Source: Stephanodiscus triporus
Lineage: Eukaryota > Bacillariophyta > Thalassiosirophyceae > Thalassiosirales > Thalassiosiraceae
DNA: 64,000 bases
Reading direction: 5' to 3'
NCBI GenBank assembly: GCA_036939755.1
Contig: JALLAZ010000060.1
Span: 1 to 64,000 of the forward strand
This document shows, piece after piece, positions 44,635-53,355 of the stretch. The notes beneath the pieces were generated by a model. That model did not search any database. It was not told the DNA's origin and saw nothing but the letters and a program-made list of their open reading frames with translations. The position numbers and the translations under genes were made by a program. The first letter of the stretch is position 1, and each line of letters starts with the position of its first letter.

Positions 44635-45624
44635 TCAAGATGCCGTGACAGCCGAAACAGAATTCGACACTTTATCATCAAATCGTGCAAAAAACAGATT
44701 TCGCTCTATGTCGACAACGTCTTCTCCTCTCGTAAATGAAAACTCTTTCATGACTTTCAGTACATCATCTTCGTGGGTCTCTGAAAAACCCGGCCCTCGG
44801 CTCCGGGCTTCTTTTTTGCTTAAAGTTTCGGCTAATACGTAGCACTGTGAGATGACAGCAGTGGAGTTTTCAGAAGCTGTAAGCAAAGATGATGCGCCCG
44901 CAATTACTCTTGCCTCCCAACCCTCTACGTCAATATGCAAAAATCCGAGTGGATGTATATGGTCATAATAATCATCAAGTCGGTGCACATCGAGGAGTCG
45001 ATTGCACGACGACGTCGAATTTGAGCCACACGAATATTCGTCGTCAGTGTTACTGCAGCCTCGATTCCCCGAGGGAACCGAGCTTACATCTTCATCCGGC
45101 GGCGTAACCTTGGAGTAAGACGTCCTTCCGTCAAATTCACACCAGTCTTTTCCGTGATCTCTCATCGCGGTTGCACCCTCGATTGACGTTTCGTCTCCGA
45201 GGACACATGATATCACCCTGAGGGTGTCGGGAGCGAAGCCATTGGCCGCGGCGCACTCCTCTATGAATCGAGCCTTCTTCGGATTGGGCTCGAATGCCAC
45301 GAAGCGAATATCATCCCTGCGCAGTGTATCGCGCGCGTACAGCGCCATCGTCAGGACCGTATCGCCGAAGTGAGCTCCCGCGTCGACGAAGGACGCGCCG
45401 TGTGGCAGATTGTTCAAGAGTGACGCTTCGAACTTTTTGGTCTTTCGGCAACGCCACAGCTGATCGTCCTTGCCCGTCCACCGTCCTTTCTTTGATCTGC
45501 CGGGGATTTTGGCTAAATCCCATTCTATCTTATTTCCCAGGACTGTTTTGGGTATCTTCCAAGACATGTTCTCGATGTTACTGCCGCTTGCCGCTGTGGC
45601 TGGTAGCACAACATCATGGTACAT
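44635..45624 (-). CDS. FkbM-family SAM-dependent methyltransferase
   Basis: Single-exon frame of 329 residues. The S-adenosylmethionine-binding motif I is FVDAGAHFGDTVL near residue 78, followed by VAFEPNPKKARFIEECAAANG (motif II region, acidic residue in FEPNP). The C-terminal FkbM signature is GFLHIDVEGWEARVIAGA near residue 228. A Ser/Asn/Cys-rich insert (near residues 180-208) separates the two halves. FkbM enzymes O-methylate sugars and other small substrates; the substrate cannot be told here. No signal peptide is evident (MYHDVVLPATAASG); an internal Met (MSWKIPKTV) could be the start. It is head-to-head with the small plastid gene at 45809, 184 bp away. Confidence 0.82.
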   Translation of the reverse strand: MYHDVVLPATAASGSNIENMSWKIPKTVLGNKIEWDLAKIPGRSKKGRWTGKDDQLWRCRKTKKFEASLLNNLPHGASFVDAGAHFGDTVLTMALYARDTLRRDDIRFVAFEPNPKKARFIEECAAANGFAPDTLRVISCVLGDETSIEGATAMRDHGKDWCEFDGRTSYSKVTPPDEDVSSVPSGNRGCSNTDDEYSCGSNSTSSCNRLLDVHRLDDYYDHIHPLGFLHIDVEGWEARVIAGASSLLTASENSTAVISQCYVLAETLSKKEARSRGPGFSETHEDDVLKVMKEFSFTRGEDVVDIERNLFFARFDDKVSNSVSAVTAS

Positions 45625-45808
45625 AAAGGGAAAGTTTTAGAGGGTGACTGAGAGTGACCTACAGTACATAAGTACGACCCTACCTACTCACTCTGAAACG
45701 GCGGGAAATGCCACAAACTGTCGTCACTGTTCTCTATATGGTGTGTCGCTCTCAGCGGATTTCTATGTTGCGTTGGAATCTTGCCCTCGAAGAAGAGCAA
45801 CCGCAACC
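45625..45808. promoter_or_regulatory. Short bidirectional promoter region
   Basis: 184 bp between the divergent starts of the methyltransferase and the small plastid gene. It must hold both 5' UTRs and core promoters. No motif assigned. Confidence 0.4.
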
Positions 45809-46319
45809 ATGACCGCTCCCCGCTTTGTCGTCCTGTGCCTGGCAGTCGTAGCGGCAATTGCCACCGCCTTCGCTCCATCGGAGCCACCCACCTCAGTCAA
45901 TAGCAAATGGTCAGCCAAAACATCTACCTACACTCCCATGAAGCGCGTCGGCTTCGCGACTCCACGTGAGTTTAATCATCTCATTATTTTTTCGCTTGCC
46001 TTGATGCCGAATCTCGGCCCACTCACCCATTGATCGTCCTTGCGAAAACTCCTAAGCGCCCTCGTTCAACCGCAACCATTGCAGCAACGGGGTGTGTATG
46101 TCCTCCGACCCCAAGTCCGATAGCGACGGCACAGTGTACGACGACGAGCCCATTCTCGAGCCGCCGAGGGACCCCCTTTCGAATTCGATGAAGGAACGTC
46201 TCGCCCGGGAGGCATCCATCGGACTTGATTCGGATAAGTCTCAGACCAACGTAATCTTGTACATTTCTGTTGTAGTGGCGTTGCTGGTGGCTCTCGGGGG
46301 GCAGGGCATCCTTTATTAA
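45809..46319 (+). CDS. Small plastid-targeted single-TM protein
   Basis: Two exons. Exon 1 begins MTAPRFVVLCLAVVAAIATA|FAPSEPP, a signal peptide with an 'ASAFAP'-like plastid cleavage site, and ends at 45965 before GTGAGT. The second exon encodes GVCMSSDPKSDSDG, an acidic region, then LAREASIGLDSDKSQ and a C-terminal membrane segment (VILYISVVVALLVALGG). Two acceptors are possible. AG at 46055-46056 keeps the frame and gives a product of about 139 residues. The better-looking CAG at 46082-46084 needs one extra G in the GGGG run that follows to keep frame, giving ATP|TGVCMSS. I do not recognise the family; size and layout suit a small thylakoid or envelope membrane subunit. An open frame continues for 76 codons after the TAA. 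Confidence 0.7.
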
Positions 46320-47311
46320 TTGCGTGGGATATTCGGGGAAGTAGTGCGCAACGACCCGGGTGGGGAGGATGAATGGTTGACTATTGACGACATAAGACCC
46401 TCAAGCGCCGAAAATCTTCGTCTGTCACTCGCTGAATATTCCATATCAAATACCAAGAGAATTCCTTGCGATCGAATGGACTCTGCATGGGAAAACTGTC
46501 TCGATTTCGCATCATCTCGCAAGTATCTAAGTTTCAATGGATACTTATAACATCTTATTTTGCTCTTTGTTTGGGTACAAATGCTGCGAGGTAGACCACA
46601 TAAATAATCCATGTTTAGAGAGCAGTCTTCATCGTACTTGCCGGCGACAAATAATGCCTCGGTTCGATATCTCCCCGCAGAAGAATCTTTTTCGAGTTCC
46701 CCAAGGAGTCCACTAATAATTGTATTTCAAAAGTCAATCAATTTGGGGGACAAACTTGACGGTGTTCAATGTAAGTAACCACAGCTGCCCCGTCATTCCT
46801 CTCCCCGACCATGCTGTTTCCCGAATATTGGATTTCATTTATGTCAAAGGAGATTATGACCGAGTCATGACTTTCTTGTGAAGTATGGAATGATTCAACA
46901 CTTCGAAAGATGGCCTTAGACATCTTGTTGACAAACAGGAGAAACTTCATTCTGCTGAGCGATCCAGGATGAAAGGGTTATAATATTCTTATGGCTGAAG
47001 CATGCTCAACTTGTGCATTGCTACTTGAGGTATATAAGGGCATAGACGACTGGTTATCTCGAGCAGCGGCAGCCGCCATGGACCTCTCCAGTGGCCGAGA
47101 AAGAGGATTCTTCTCGAAGCGAATCATATGAAGAAATTGCACCCGCAAAAGATGGGTCGATGCAGTAACCGCGAGCAGTCGCAAGAGCGTAGGTCACTGA
47201 TGTTGTGCGGGCGCTGCAAAATTGGCCAGTACTGTTGCAGAGATTGCCAAGTAGCAAATTGGACGATTCACAAGTACACGATATGTGATCGGTGATAAAA
47301 CGCGATATTGT
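46320..47311. other. Convergent intergenic region, mostly empty
   Basis: About 1 kb between two stops. The first 230 bp continue the upstream frame without a stop (see findings). The rest is AT-richer, with no protein-like frame, repeat or RNA gene recognised. Confidence 0.45.
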
Positions 47312-48622
47312 TTATAGTTTTGCTACTGCCACTGAATAGACGGCGCAATCTTCCACATTAACTTTGATGAGTGGTGTCCCTGTAATAATGGCACGAACAC
47401 GGTTTAGCCCCAGAGATCGACGCATGTACGAGAAATCACACGCAAAAAACAAAGGCAGTCAACACTCACCGCCATTCTGACCCGGCAGCATCTTTCGCGT
47501 CGGCGACCCCGCCAGCCTCGCGAGCACGTCCATCGATTCGCCGTCCAACAGCTGGCCTATCACCTTCCTCCCCTCGCCGTCCATTTCCGGCACGGCCCTG
47601 GCGGTGATCTGGAACGAGCTCGCGTACGCCTCGTCGTCCTTACCGAGCACGAGTCCTCCGCCGTACCCGATCCCCTCCCTCGGGATCGACACCAGTCCCG
47701 CCGCGTCGTGACCCCTGCCCGACACCTCCTCCCTTACCGATTTCAATCTGTCCCCCCCCGGCCTCGTCTGGGGCACGTACTCGTCCGGCGCCTTCGCCCT
47801 GCGCGTGGACCTGGCGTACGCCACCCTCTGAGATGGCACGCCGAAGTCGATCCGTTCCCCCGGACGCACGTACGTTAGGGACCCCCCGCCCCGTCCGAGC
47901 CTCACGGGCGAGCCGAGGAGGAGGTCCCGACTCGTGACGAGACCCGTCGCGCCGCACAGGTCGATCATCTCCCTCGCCGATTCCGGACACCTCCTCCCGT
48001 ACAGTCCCATCCTCAACGTGCGAGTTTCGACGTTGCTCCCAGACCCGATGACGAGCGTCATGACCACGACGTCCGTGATCTCGTAATTCGCGTCGTCCCG
48101 AGGGGGCGGGGTCGTCCCCCTCGGCACGCCGTCGCGCATGGTCCCGTCCGGACCGCAGAGAGGATCCGACGCGTCGCATCGGTCGACGCCTCCCCAATTC
48201 CACCCGACGGCGCCGTCGATGTCGAGCTTCTCTAGGCAGTTGCCCTCCGATTGGCATTTCGATTCGGCGGATCCCACCGCACGCTGGACCGGGACCGACG
48301 CAGCGTTCGCCGACGAGACGGGGCGGAGGAGGAGGGGGGGGGGGAAGACGGCGGCCGCGGCGGCAGGCAGGGTCCGGGATAGGAGGAACGCCCTCCTGCC
48401 TCCTCCGCGGCCGTCGTCTACTACTACGCCGTCGTCGTCGCCGAGGGGGGTGGGAGCGCCATCGACGACTTTCCGCGGCTCGATCGCCCGAAGGCCGCGG
48501 CCGACGACGCTCGCCGCCGTCGGAAGGACGACGGGAGGACGAAATGCCGATGCTACGTTACCCCCTCTCCCCGCCGCGACGGCTGCTAGTAGCCACGGGA
48601 ACAGCGCCGACGGCAATTTCAT
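47312..48622 (-). CDS. Thylakoid-lumen cyclophilin-type peptidyl-prolyl isomerase-like protein
   Basis: Spliced as complement(47312..47379, 47470..48622), a phase-1 intron of 90 bp, giving 406 residues. A signal peptide (LFPWLLAAVAA...) leads to the plastid junction ASAFRPP. A second targeting signal follows near residue 75: twin Arg in GRRAFLLSRTL, a hydrophobic core and SANA, a Tat-type thylakoid-transfer signal that predicts lumenal location. The mature part has CQSEGNCLEKLD...CDASDPLCGPDG, and the cyclophilin fold from about residue 185 (ITDVVVMTLVIG, RMGLYGRRCPESAREMIDL, GLVSIPREG, SFQITARAVPEMDGEGRKVIGQLLDG). The terminal exon supplies TPLIKVNVEDCAVY, the typical end. The FHRxxxGFxxQGGD active-site block is not recognisable, so isomerase activity is uncertain. 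It is divergent from the VKOR-thioredoxin gene. Confidence 0.85.
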
Positions 48623-48823
48623 GTTGTTGTTTATTGGGTTTACACTACCGTATTAGCAGAGTATCTATGTATCTTTGCCGCGCGACGGCATGATTTTCTT
48701 GTGCAATAAATACGCCAACAAAAACTTCATCTTAGCTGTAGGTTAAGAACTCAATAGCTCACTCTGTTAAGTCCCGACCGCCCTGGAAGTAATAGCCCAT
48801 AAACCAACGAAAGGAGTAAAAGG
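48623..48823. promoter_or_regulatory. Short bidirectional promoter of two lumen-protein genes
   Basis: Only 201 bp separate the starts of the lumenal cyclophilin (48622, minus) and the VKOR-thioredoxin gene (48824, plus). Shared regulation is plausible. No motif assigned. Confidence 0.45.
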
Positions 48824-50161
48824 ATGCAGCTGCTTCGGAAAGCACTGATCGCGCACGGTGTAGCCACTGGATCTGCGTTTGCGCCTCCGTCGCCGTTAAG
48901 GGTCGGGTTCGATTTGCTGAATCGCCAGGCGACGATTTCGCGCGCACCTACGATGACGTGGGCACCGCCGCCGCGCTCCTCCTCCCTATCGCGAATACCC
49001 ACTTCCTCTCGCCGAGAATCGCAATCGAGAGACAATAATTATGACGTGAAACCTTCATATAATAAAACGACGACATGTTGGAATCCCAATCTTCGGAATC
49101 AATTAGGCGCCATCTCTCTCGTTGGCTCTTTGGAAACGGCGTACCTGACGTATGACAAGGTTAAATTCTCATCAGGTGGGAAGACTTCGCCGCTGGTAGC
49201 AACATTATGTTCTGCAAGTGACAATGGTGGCTCGTCGTGCGACGATGTCTTGCATGGACCCTATTCATCGTTACATCTGGGAGTGCTTGATGTGCCCTTA
49301 TCAGCCTTGGGCATGGCTGCATATATGATGATATTCGTACTGGCAACCCTCCCGCTTTTCGCTTCTGAAAAGATTGACGATGATGGAACAGTTCTGGATG
49401 GCGGCAACCGAATATTACTCTTGGGGGGGACTACTCTCATGGCGTCATTTTCCATATACCTTGTGACGTTACTAGTGGGGGGACTCCATACATCCTGCTT
49501 ATTTTGTTTCGTATCGGCAGGGTTGTCAACTTCGATGGCTACGTTGAGTTGGTTTGGGGGGATGCTCCCCAATATTGAAGAAATACAATCATCAATGACG
49601 ACGAAGAGTGTGGGCACTGGAAAGTTGTCTAATGAAGTGCTAGAGCTCAGAAAGAAGGGGGTTGCTGTGGGTGCGTCTTCCGTCGGCGTTGCTACCGCCA
49701 TGGCCTTGGGCTTATTTTTGGGTGTGGCTGATGAAAATGTGAATTCCGACTCGCTGGTTGCATCCTCATCGTCTTCCACCAGTGTCAACAGTGGCACGCT
49801 CTTAGCTTCTGCCAGCAGCTCCAATAAGTACCGAGAGAACGTCCCGCCTCAAATCACCACCAAATCCTCTTCCACAGCCCTCACCCTCGCTTCCGACCTA
49901 AAATCTTTGAACTCGCGTATGTTCGGTGCCTTTTGGTGTTCGCATTGCTACGATCAAAAACAAGCCTTCGGGTATGAAGCAATGACATCAATTCCCTACG
50001 TCGAATGCGATCGAGAGGGCTTCAATAATGAGAGGGATTTGTGTAGGGAACAGAAAGTGCCTGGATATCCCACATGGGAAATTGGCGGGAAGTTGTTTCC
50101 TGGAGAGCGTAGCTTGGAAGAATTGAGAGAAATTGTGGATGATTTTAAGTCGGGAAATTAG
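48824..50161 (+). CDS. VKOR-thioredoxin fusion (LTO1-like thiol oxidoreductase), plastid
   Basis: Single-exon frame of 445 residues. The N-terminus has a weak signal sequence with the junction ATGSAFAPP, indicating plastid import. The VKOR four-helix domain starts near residue 90 (LGAISLVGSLETAYLTY) and holds the loop pair C...C in CSASDNGGSSCDDVLHGPY, then LDVPLSALGMAAY, and the catalytic CxxC as CLFC near residue 227. After a linker there is a C-terminal thioredoxin-like domain, MFGAFWCSHCYDQKQAFG, with CSHC near residue 372 and VPGYPTWEIGGKLFPG. This fusion is the plant and cyanobacterial LTO1 arrangement: it makes disulfide bonds in lumenal proteins and passes electrons to quinone. Its role in the thylakoid lumen is inferred from the family and fits the neighbouring lumenal cyclophilin. 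Confidence 0.9.
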   Translation: MQLLRKALIAHGVATGSAFAPPSPLRVGFDLLNRQATISRAPTMTWAPPPRSSSLSRIPTSSRRESQSRDNNYDVKPSYNKTTTCWNPNLRNQLGAISLVGSLETAYLTYDKVKFSSGGKTSPLVATLCSASDNGGSSCDDVLHGPYSSLHLGVLDVPLSALGMAAYMMIFVLATLPLFASEKIDDDGTVLDGGNRILLLGGTTLMASFSIYLVTLLVGGLHTSCLFCFVSAGLSTSMATLSWFGGMLPNIEEIQSSMTTKSVGTGKLSNEVLELRKKGVAVGASSVGVATAMALGLFLGVADENVNSDSLVASSSSSTSVNSGTLLASASSSNKYRENVPPQITTKSSSTALTLASDLKSLNSRMFGAFWCSHCYDQKQAFGYEAMTSIPYVECDREGFNNERDLCREQKVPGYPTWEIGGKLFPGERSLEELREIVDDFKSGN

Positions 50162-50504
50162 AGATAAATTCCCCATTATCCCTGCATTTCTGTTTTTGCT
50201 TAGAAAAGCCACTTAAGTTTCAGTTACTTATGCAAAATACCTATTGCATGGAGGGGAATCACAGACAATCATGTTGTCTTAGACGTTAATCTATTTGTCA
50301 TGAGGACATGATGTTGTTGAGCTTGGGGATATGCATTGCAATGATGAAAGCTAGTCAAATATATGGGGGGTTAAAGCCCACAGCACATGATAGATATATT
50401 ATAAGCTGAGTTGAAATTATGGAGCACAATATTTCAATTCAATATCAAGCTATGGAAAGACGAATCCTATGTAGACTTTCCATAAACGAATCCAATGGCA
50501 ATGA
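50162..50504. other. Convergent intergenic region
   Basis: 343 AT-rich bp between the stops of the VKOR-thioredoxin gene and the hydrolase gene. Nothing recognised. Confidence 0.45.
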
Positions 50505-51551
50505 TCAAAATGATACTCTATTCAAAAAAAAACTTATCTCGTCAGCACATTCTTTGGGATGGCTCAATAACAGATTATGCTCTAATCCTTCGAGTTTCTT
50601 GTAGGTTACACCACTTTTTTCAAGGCAGCTTTTGATGTGAGTTTCATCCACATCAGCACATTCAATACTGCCCAATCGACGTAGGATACATGTGATTTGA
50701 CTTTCGTTTGCTACATTGTCATGTTCTCCCCACATGACATGTACTTTCAACGATTCATTTGCATTATTTCCATCTTTTTTTATGGAGGCCAGTCTTTCGT
50801 TTTTATACTCAGCCAATCTTTGGTATGCATCATATTGGTTACCCACGGCTCCATGACGAAACATCCTTAGTAGCATATCCGAAAATGATATTTCGCTATC
50901 CAGATTAGACGACTGACAATGCTTCGTTTGAATCTCCATGGCGAACCGGTCTCCCAGCTCTGGCATGCCGATGGCACCATATCTCTTCATACGTCTCTTA
51001 ATCAATGTCGGAACGATGCTGTTCCGCATCAAGGCCTCCCCGACCACGGGCAGAGATAATAAGCGAGTGTGCGGATTGAGGGACTTGTAATCTAACATGG
51101 GCGCAACTAAAATGAGAGAGCGAAAAATGCCACGCTTTATCGATACCACTTTGGCTAATACTGCCGATCCCATGGAGTGTCCCAAGCCAATTATGTGTTG
51201 GCAACCAATGCAGCAATGCTCAATTACATCTATGACTTGCGACACAAACAAGTCTAAATTGTACTTTACGTCCGGACGAGCGGATCGACCGTGTCCGTAT
51301 AAATCTATACGGAGCACGCGATATTGCTCCAGTGTGGTAGTGTGAATAAGTTCCGGAACGATGGCGTCAAACTGCCAACTCGGGACGGTAGCGCCGTGAA
51401 TGAGAAGAAGTACGGGTGAGGCTGAATTTTCAGGAGACTTTAGAATATTATCCCAGCGGATGAAAGTTTTGCCTAGTGGAAGAGATATGAATTCTTCTAC
51501 GGCGCTGATTGACGTTGTCATATTTTGCTCTTTGAGAGTTGAGAGATGCAA
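50505..51551 (-). CDS. Alpha/beta-hydrolase fold protein
   Basis: Single-exon frame of 348 residues. VLLLIHGATVPSWQFDAIVP near residue 48 is the oxyanion HG motif, LRIDLYGHGRSARPD near 80 the next strand-turn, and GLGHSMGSAV near 122 the nucleophile elbow with catalytic Ser. VHVMWGEHDNV near 275 supplies the acid and EGLEHNLLLSHP near 322 the His. The catalytic triad is therefore complete. No signal peptide or TM is seen, so a cytosolic enzyme is likely. The substrate is unknown; such proteins include esterases, lipases and epoxide hydrolases. A second in-frame Met at 51521 (MTTSISAVEEF) could be the true start. It lies head-to-head with the FHA-RING gene. Confidence 0.85.
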   Translation of the reverse strand: MHLSTLKEQNMTTSISAVEEFISLPLGKTFIRWDNILKSPENSASPVLLLIHGATVPSWQFDAIVPELIHTTTLEQYRVLRIDLYGHGRSARPDVKYNLDLFVSQVIDVIEHCCIGCQHIIGLGHSMGSAVLAKVVSIKRGIFRSLILVAPMLDYKSLNPHTRLLSLPVVGEALMRNSIVPTLIKRRMKRYGAIGMPELGDRFAMEIQTKHCQSSNLDSEISFSDMLLRMFRHGAVGNQYDAYQRLAEYKNERLASIKKDGNNANESLKVHVMWGEHDNVANESQITCILRRLGSIECADVDETHIKSCLEKSGVTYKKLEGLEHNLLLSHPKECADEISFFLNRVSF

Positions 51552-51842
51552 ATCACGAGCTCCGATCTTCCAAACCGCAAAGAAGGAAGAGATGATAAGT
51601 TTTCGTCAGAGTGCGGCAGAGGTGCACTGAAACAAAAAGTAAAATGGCGGAATAAATCGTGTAGAGTACTACTGCTCTCCTAACAACTGGATGCGTTAGG
51701 GGCACGATAATGCTATTGCCATGCAAAGTGAATGGGTGTAGCAAATAACGTCAATTGTTAGGAGAACAGTAGATCGTAGTCGGACTCTGTTTTTACCAGC
51801 TCTCAGCCCCGCTTCAGTACACAGGAGACAACAAAACACACG
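51552..51842. promoter_or_regulatory. Divergent promoter region (hydrolase / FHA-RING)
   Basis: 291 bp between divergent starts. No motif recognised. Confidence 0.35.
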
Positions 51843-53159
51843 ATGACGGCTACACTGAGATTAACCCCCCTCAGCCGTGAGGAATGCGGCGCCATCCTCA
51901 AAAAGAAGGGAAAAATCCTCACCAGTGGTGATGGTTTTTGTCCTCCAGCTCCAGGAGAAGAGCACGCCCGCAACACCATCACGCTAAAATTATGCTCCCA
52001 CACCGACGACGTCATCGACGTTGACAACGACGACATAATGCCGGAGGTAGTGAAACACGCGCTGAAGTATGAAGATGGGAGTACGGCCGCGACGACGATT
52101 TTGGGGAGGCAAAAAGGAACCGGGATCAAATGCGTCACGATCTCTCGTGCGCTGTGCGACGTCTCCTTGGCCGAGAAGTCGTCGTCGCCGGTCGCCTCCA
52201 TGCGCATGCGCAAGCCCCCGAATGCCGCTCGACCGGACGGAGAGTTGGCGAAGACCAGTCATCACGTCCACCTGGACGGAGAGTTGGTGAGGGCGCCGCT
52301 GGGGGAGGAGATACCGCTAACTAACGGGTCGATCATCGCCCTTTACGGTGCCACGGGCTTCGCGTACCAAGTGATATTTCAAAATGACGACGGCGATGCC
52401 GCGGACGCCGAGGGCGCACGCCAACCGGATTTCGGTCGCAGTAGCCCCAAAAGGAAAAAGCCGCACCCCGAGGAGGAAACGCTTGTCGAGAAAAAGAGAC
52501 AGCCGACAGAACGCGAGCGAATACGCCAACGGGCGCACAAGGTCATGGAGGAGGAGTTCACCTGTGCAATGTGCATGGACATATTAGTTAAATCTACCTT
52601 CGCTTTCCCGTGCAGTCACGCATTCTGCGAGAAGTGCTCTAAGAGTATCGTCAACGCCGCCGCTACTGCCGCTGCTCCTATTCCTTCTTCCTCCGCCGCC
52701 GCTGATACTGTCTCGAGTTCCTCTACGAAGGGCAAATGTCCGACATGTAGGGGTGACGTTTTGGAATGGATGCCCGCACGGTCGTACGATACGCAGGTGT
52801 GGTCATTTGCTCTACAGGGCTGCTTTGAGAAAACCGACGCGGAGGATTTCCTTGAGAGGAGGCAGTTGGTCGGAGAGGACCCCCCGACGGAGGAGGAGAG
52901 GGGATCCATATTGAACATCGGTGAGGGAGAGGAAGGCAACACAACCGATAAAAAGATGACAGAGCACACAGCCAAATGCAAATACGTGGCTTCACTTAGT
53001 AATAAGAAACCCGAGACGACTAATTTCATCAGGACCCTGCCGCGTTTGAATTCTACTGAGATGATCAGCAACGCAAACAATGGGATACAAGTCGTCAATC
53101 TGGCCGCTTATAATTATCGCGTGAAATCTGCCGATAATGACGTCATCTGTATCGATTGA
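51843..53159 (+). CDS. FHA-RING E3 ubiquitin ligase (CHFR/Dma-like layout)
   Basis: Single-exon frame of 438 residues. An FHA-like domain spans residues about 10-180, with the TTILGRQKGTGIK strand (usual GR motif), then TISRALCDVSLAEK (usual S-x-x-H region, with Leu-Cys instead of His), and EIPLTNGSIIALYG. A RING finger begins near residue 240: CAMCMDILVKSTFAFPCSHAFCEKC, then a Ser/Ala-rich loop of about 30 residues, then CPTCRGDVLEW. The Cys/His spacing is that of a C3HC4 RING apart from this insert. FHA plus RING is the order in CHFR and yeast Dma1/2, checkpoint ubiquitin ligases that read phosphothreonine. The missing FHA His suggests altered phosphopeptide binding. The C-terminal ~130 residues are acidic with no recognised domain. 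Specific function is inference. Confidence 0.8.
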   Translation: MTATLRLTPLSREECGAILKKKGKILTSGDGFCPPAPGEEHARNTITLKLCSHTDDVIDVDNDDIMPEVVKHALKYEDGSTAATTILGRQKGTGIKCVTISRALCDVSLAEKSSSPVASMRMRKPPNAARPDGELAKTSHHVHLDGELVRAPLGEEIPLTNGSIIALYGATGFAYQVIFQNDDGDAADAEGARQPDFGRSSPKRKKPHPEEETLVEKKRQPTERERIRQRAHKVMEEEFTCAMCMDILVKSTFAFPCSHAFCEKCSKSIVNAAATAAAPIPSSSAAADTVSSSSTKGKCPTCRGDVLEWMPARSYDTQVWSFALQGCFEKTDAEDFLERRQLVGEDPPTEEERGSILNIGEGEEGNTTDKKMTEHTAKCKYVASLSNKKPETTNFIRTLPRLNSTEMISNANNGIQVVNLAAYNYRVKSADNDVICID

Positions 53160-53355
53160 GGTACCTGTTGAGTTGAACAACAGCGTGTTCCCGGGATTCC
53201 GTTGGCAATATGAACCCAGTGATACTCCAGCATCGTCGAATGCGGGATATTTATTATATCTCACAGAATGGAAGGTTGCAGTGGCAAAGGCAATGTGAAT
53301 GTTAATCCGTTGACTTAAGTATTATACGTAGAGAAGATAAATGTCAAATCAGCCT

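Noticed and set aside
46638..46700. tRNA-like GGTTCGAT word
   Set aside because: No matching acceptor, D or anticodon arms around it.
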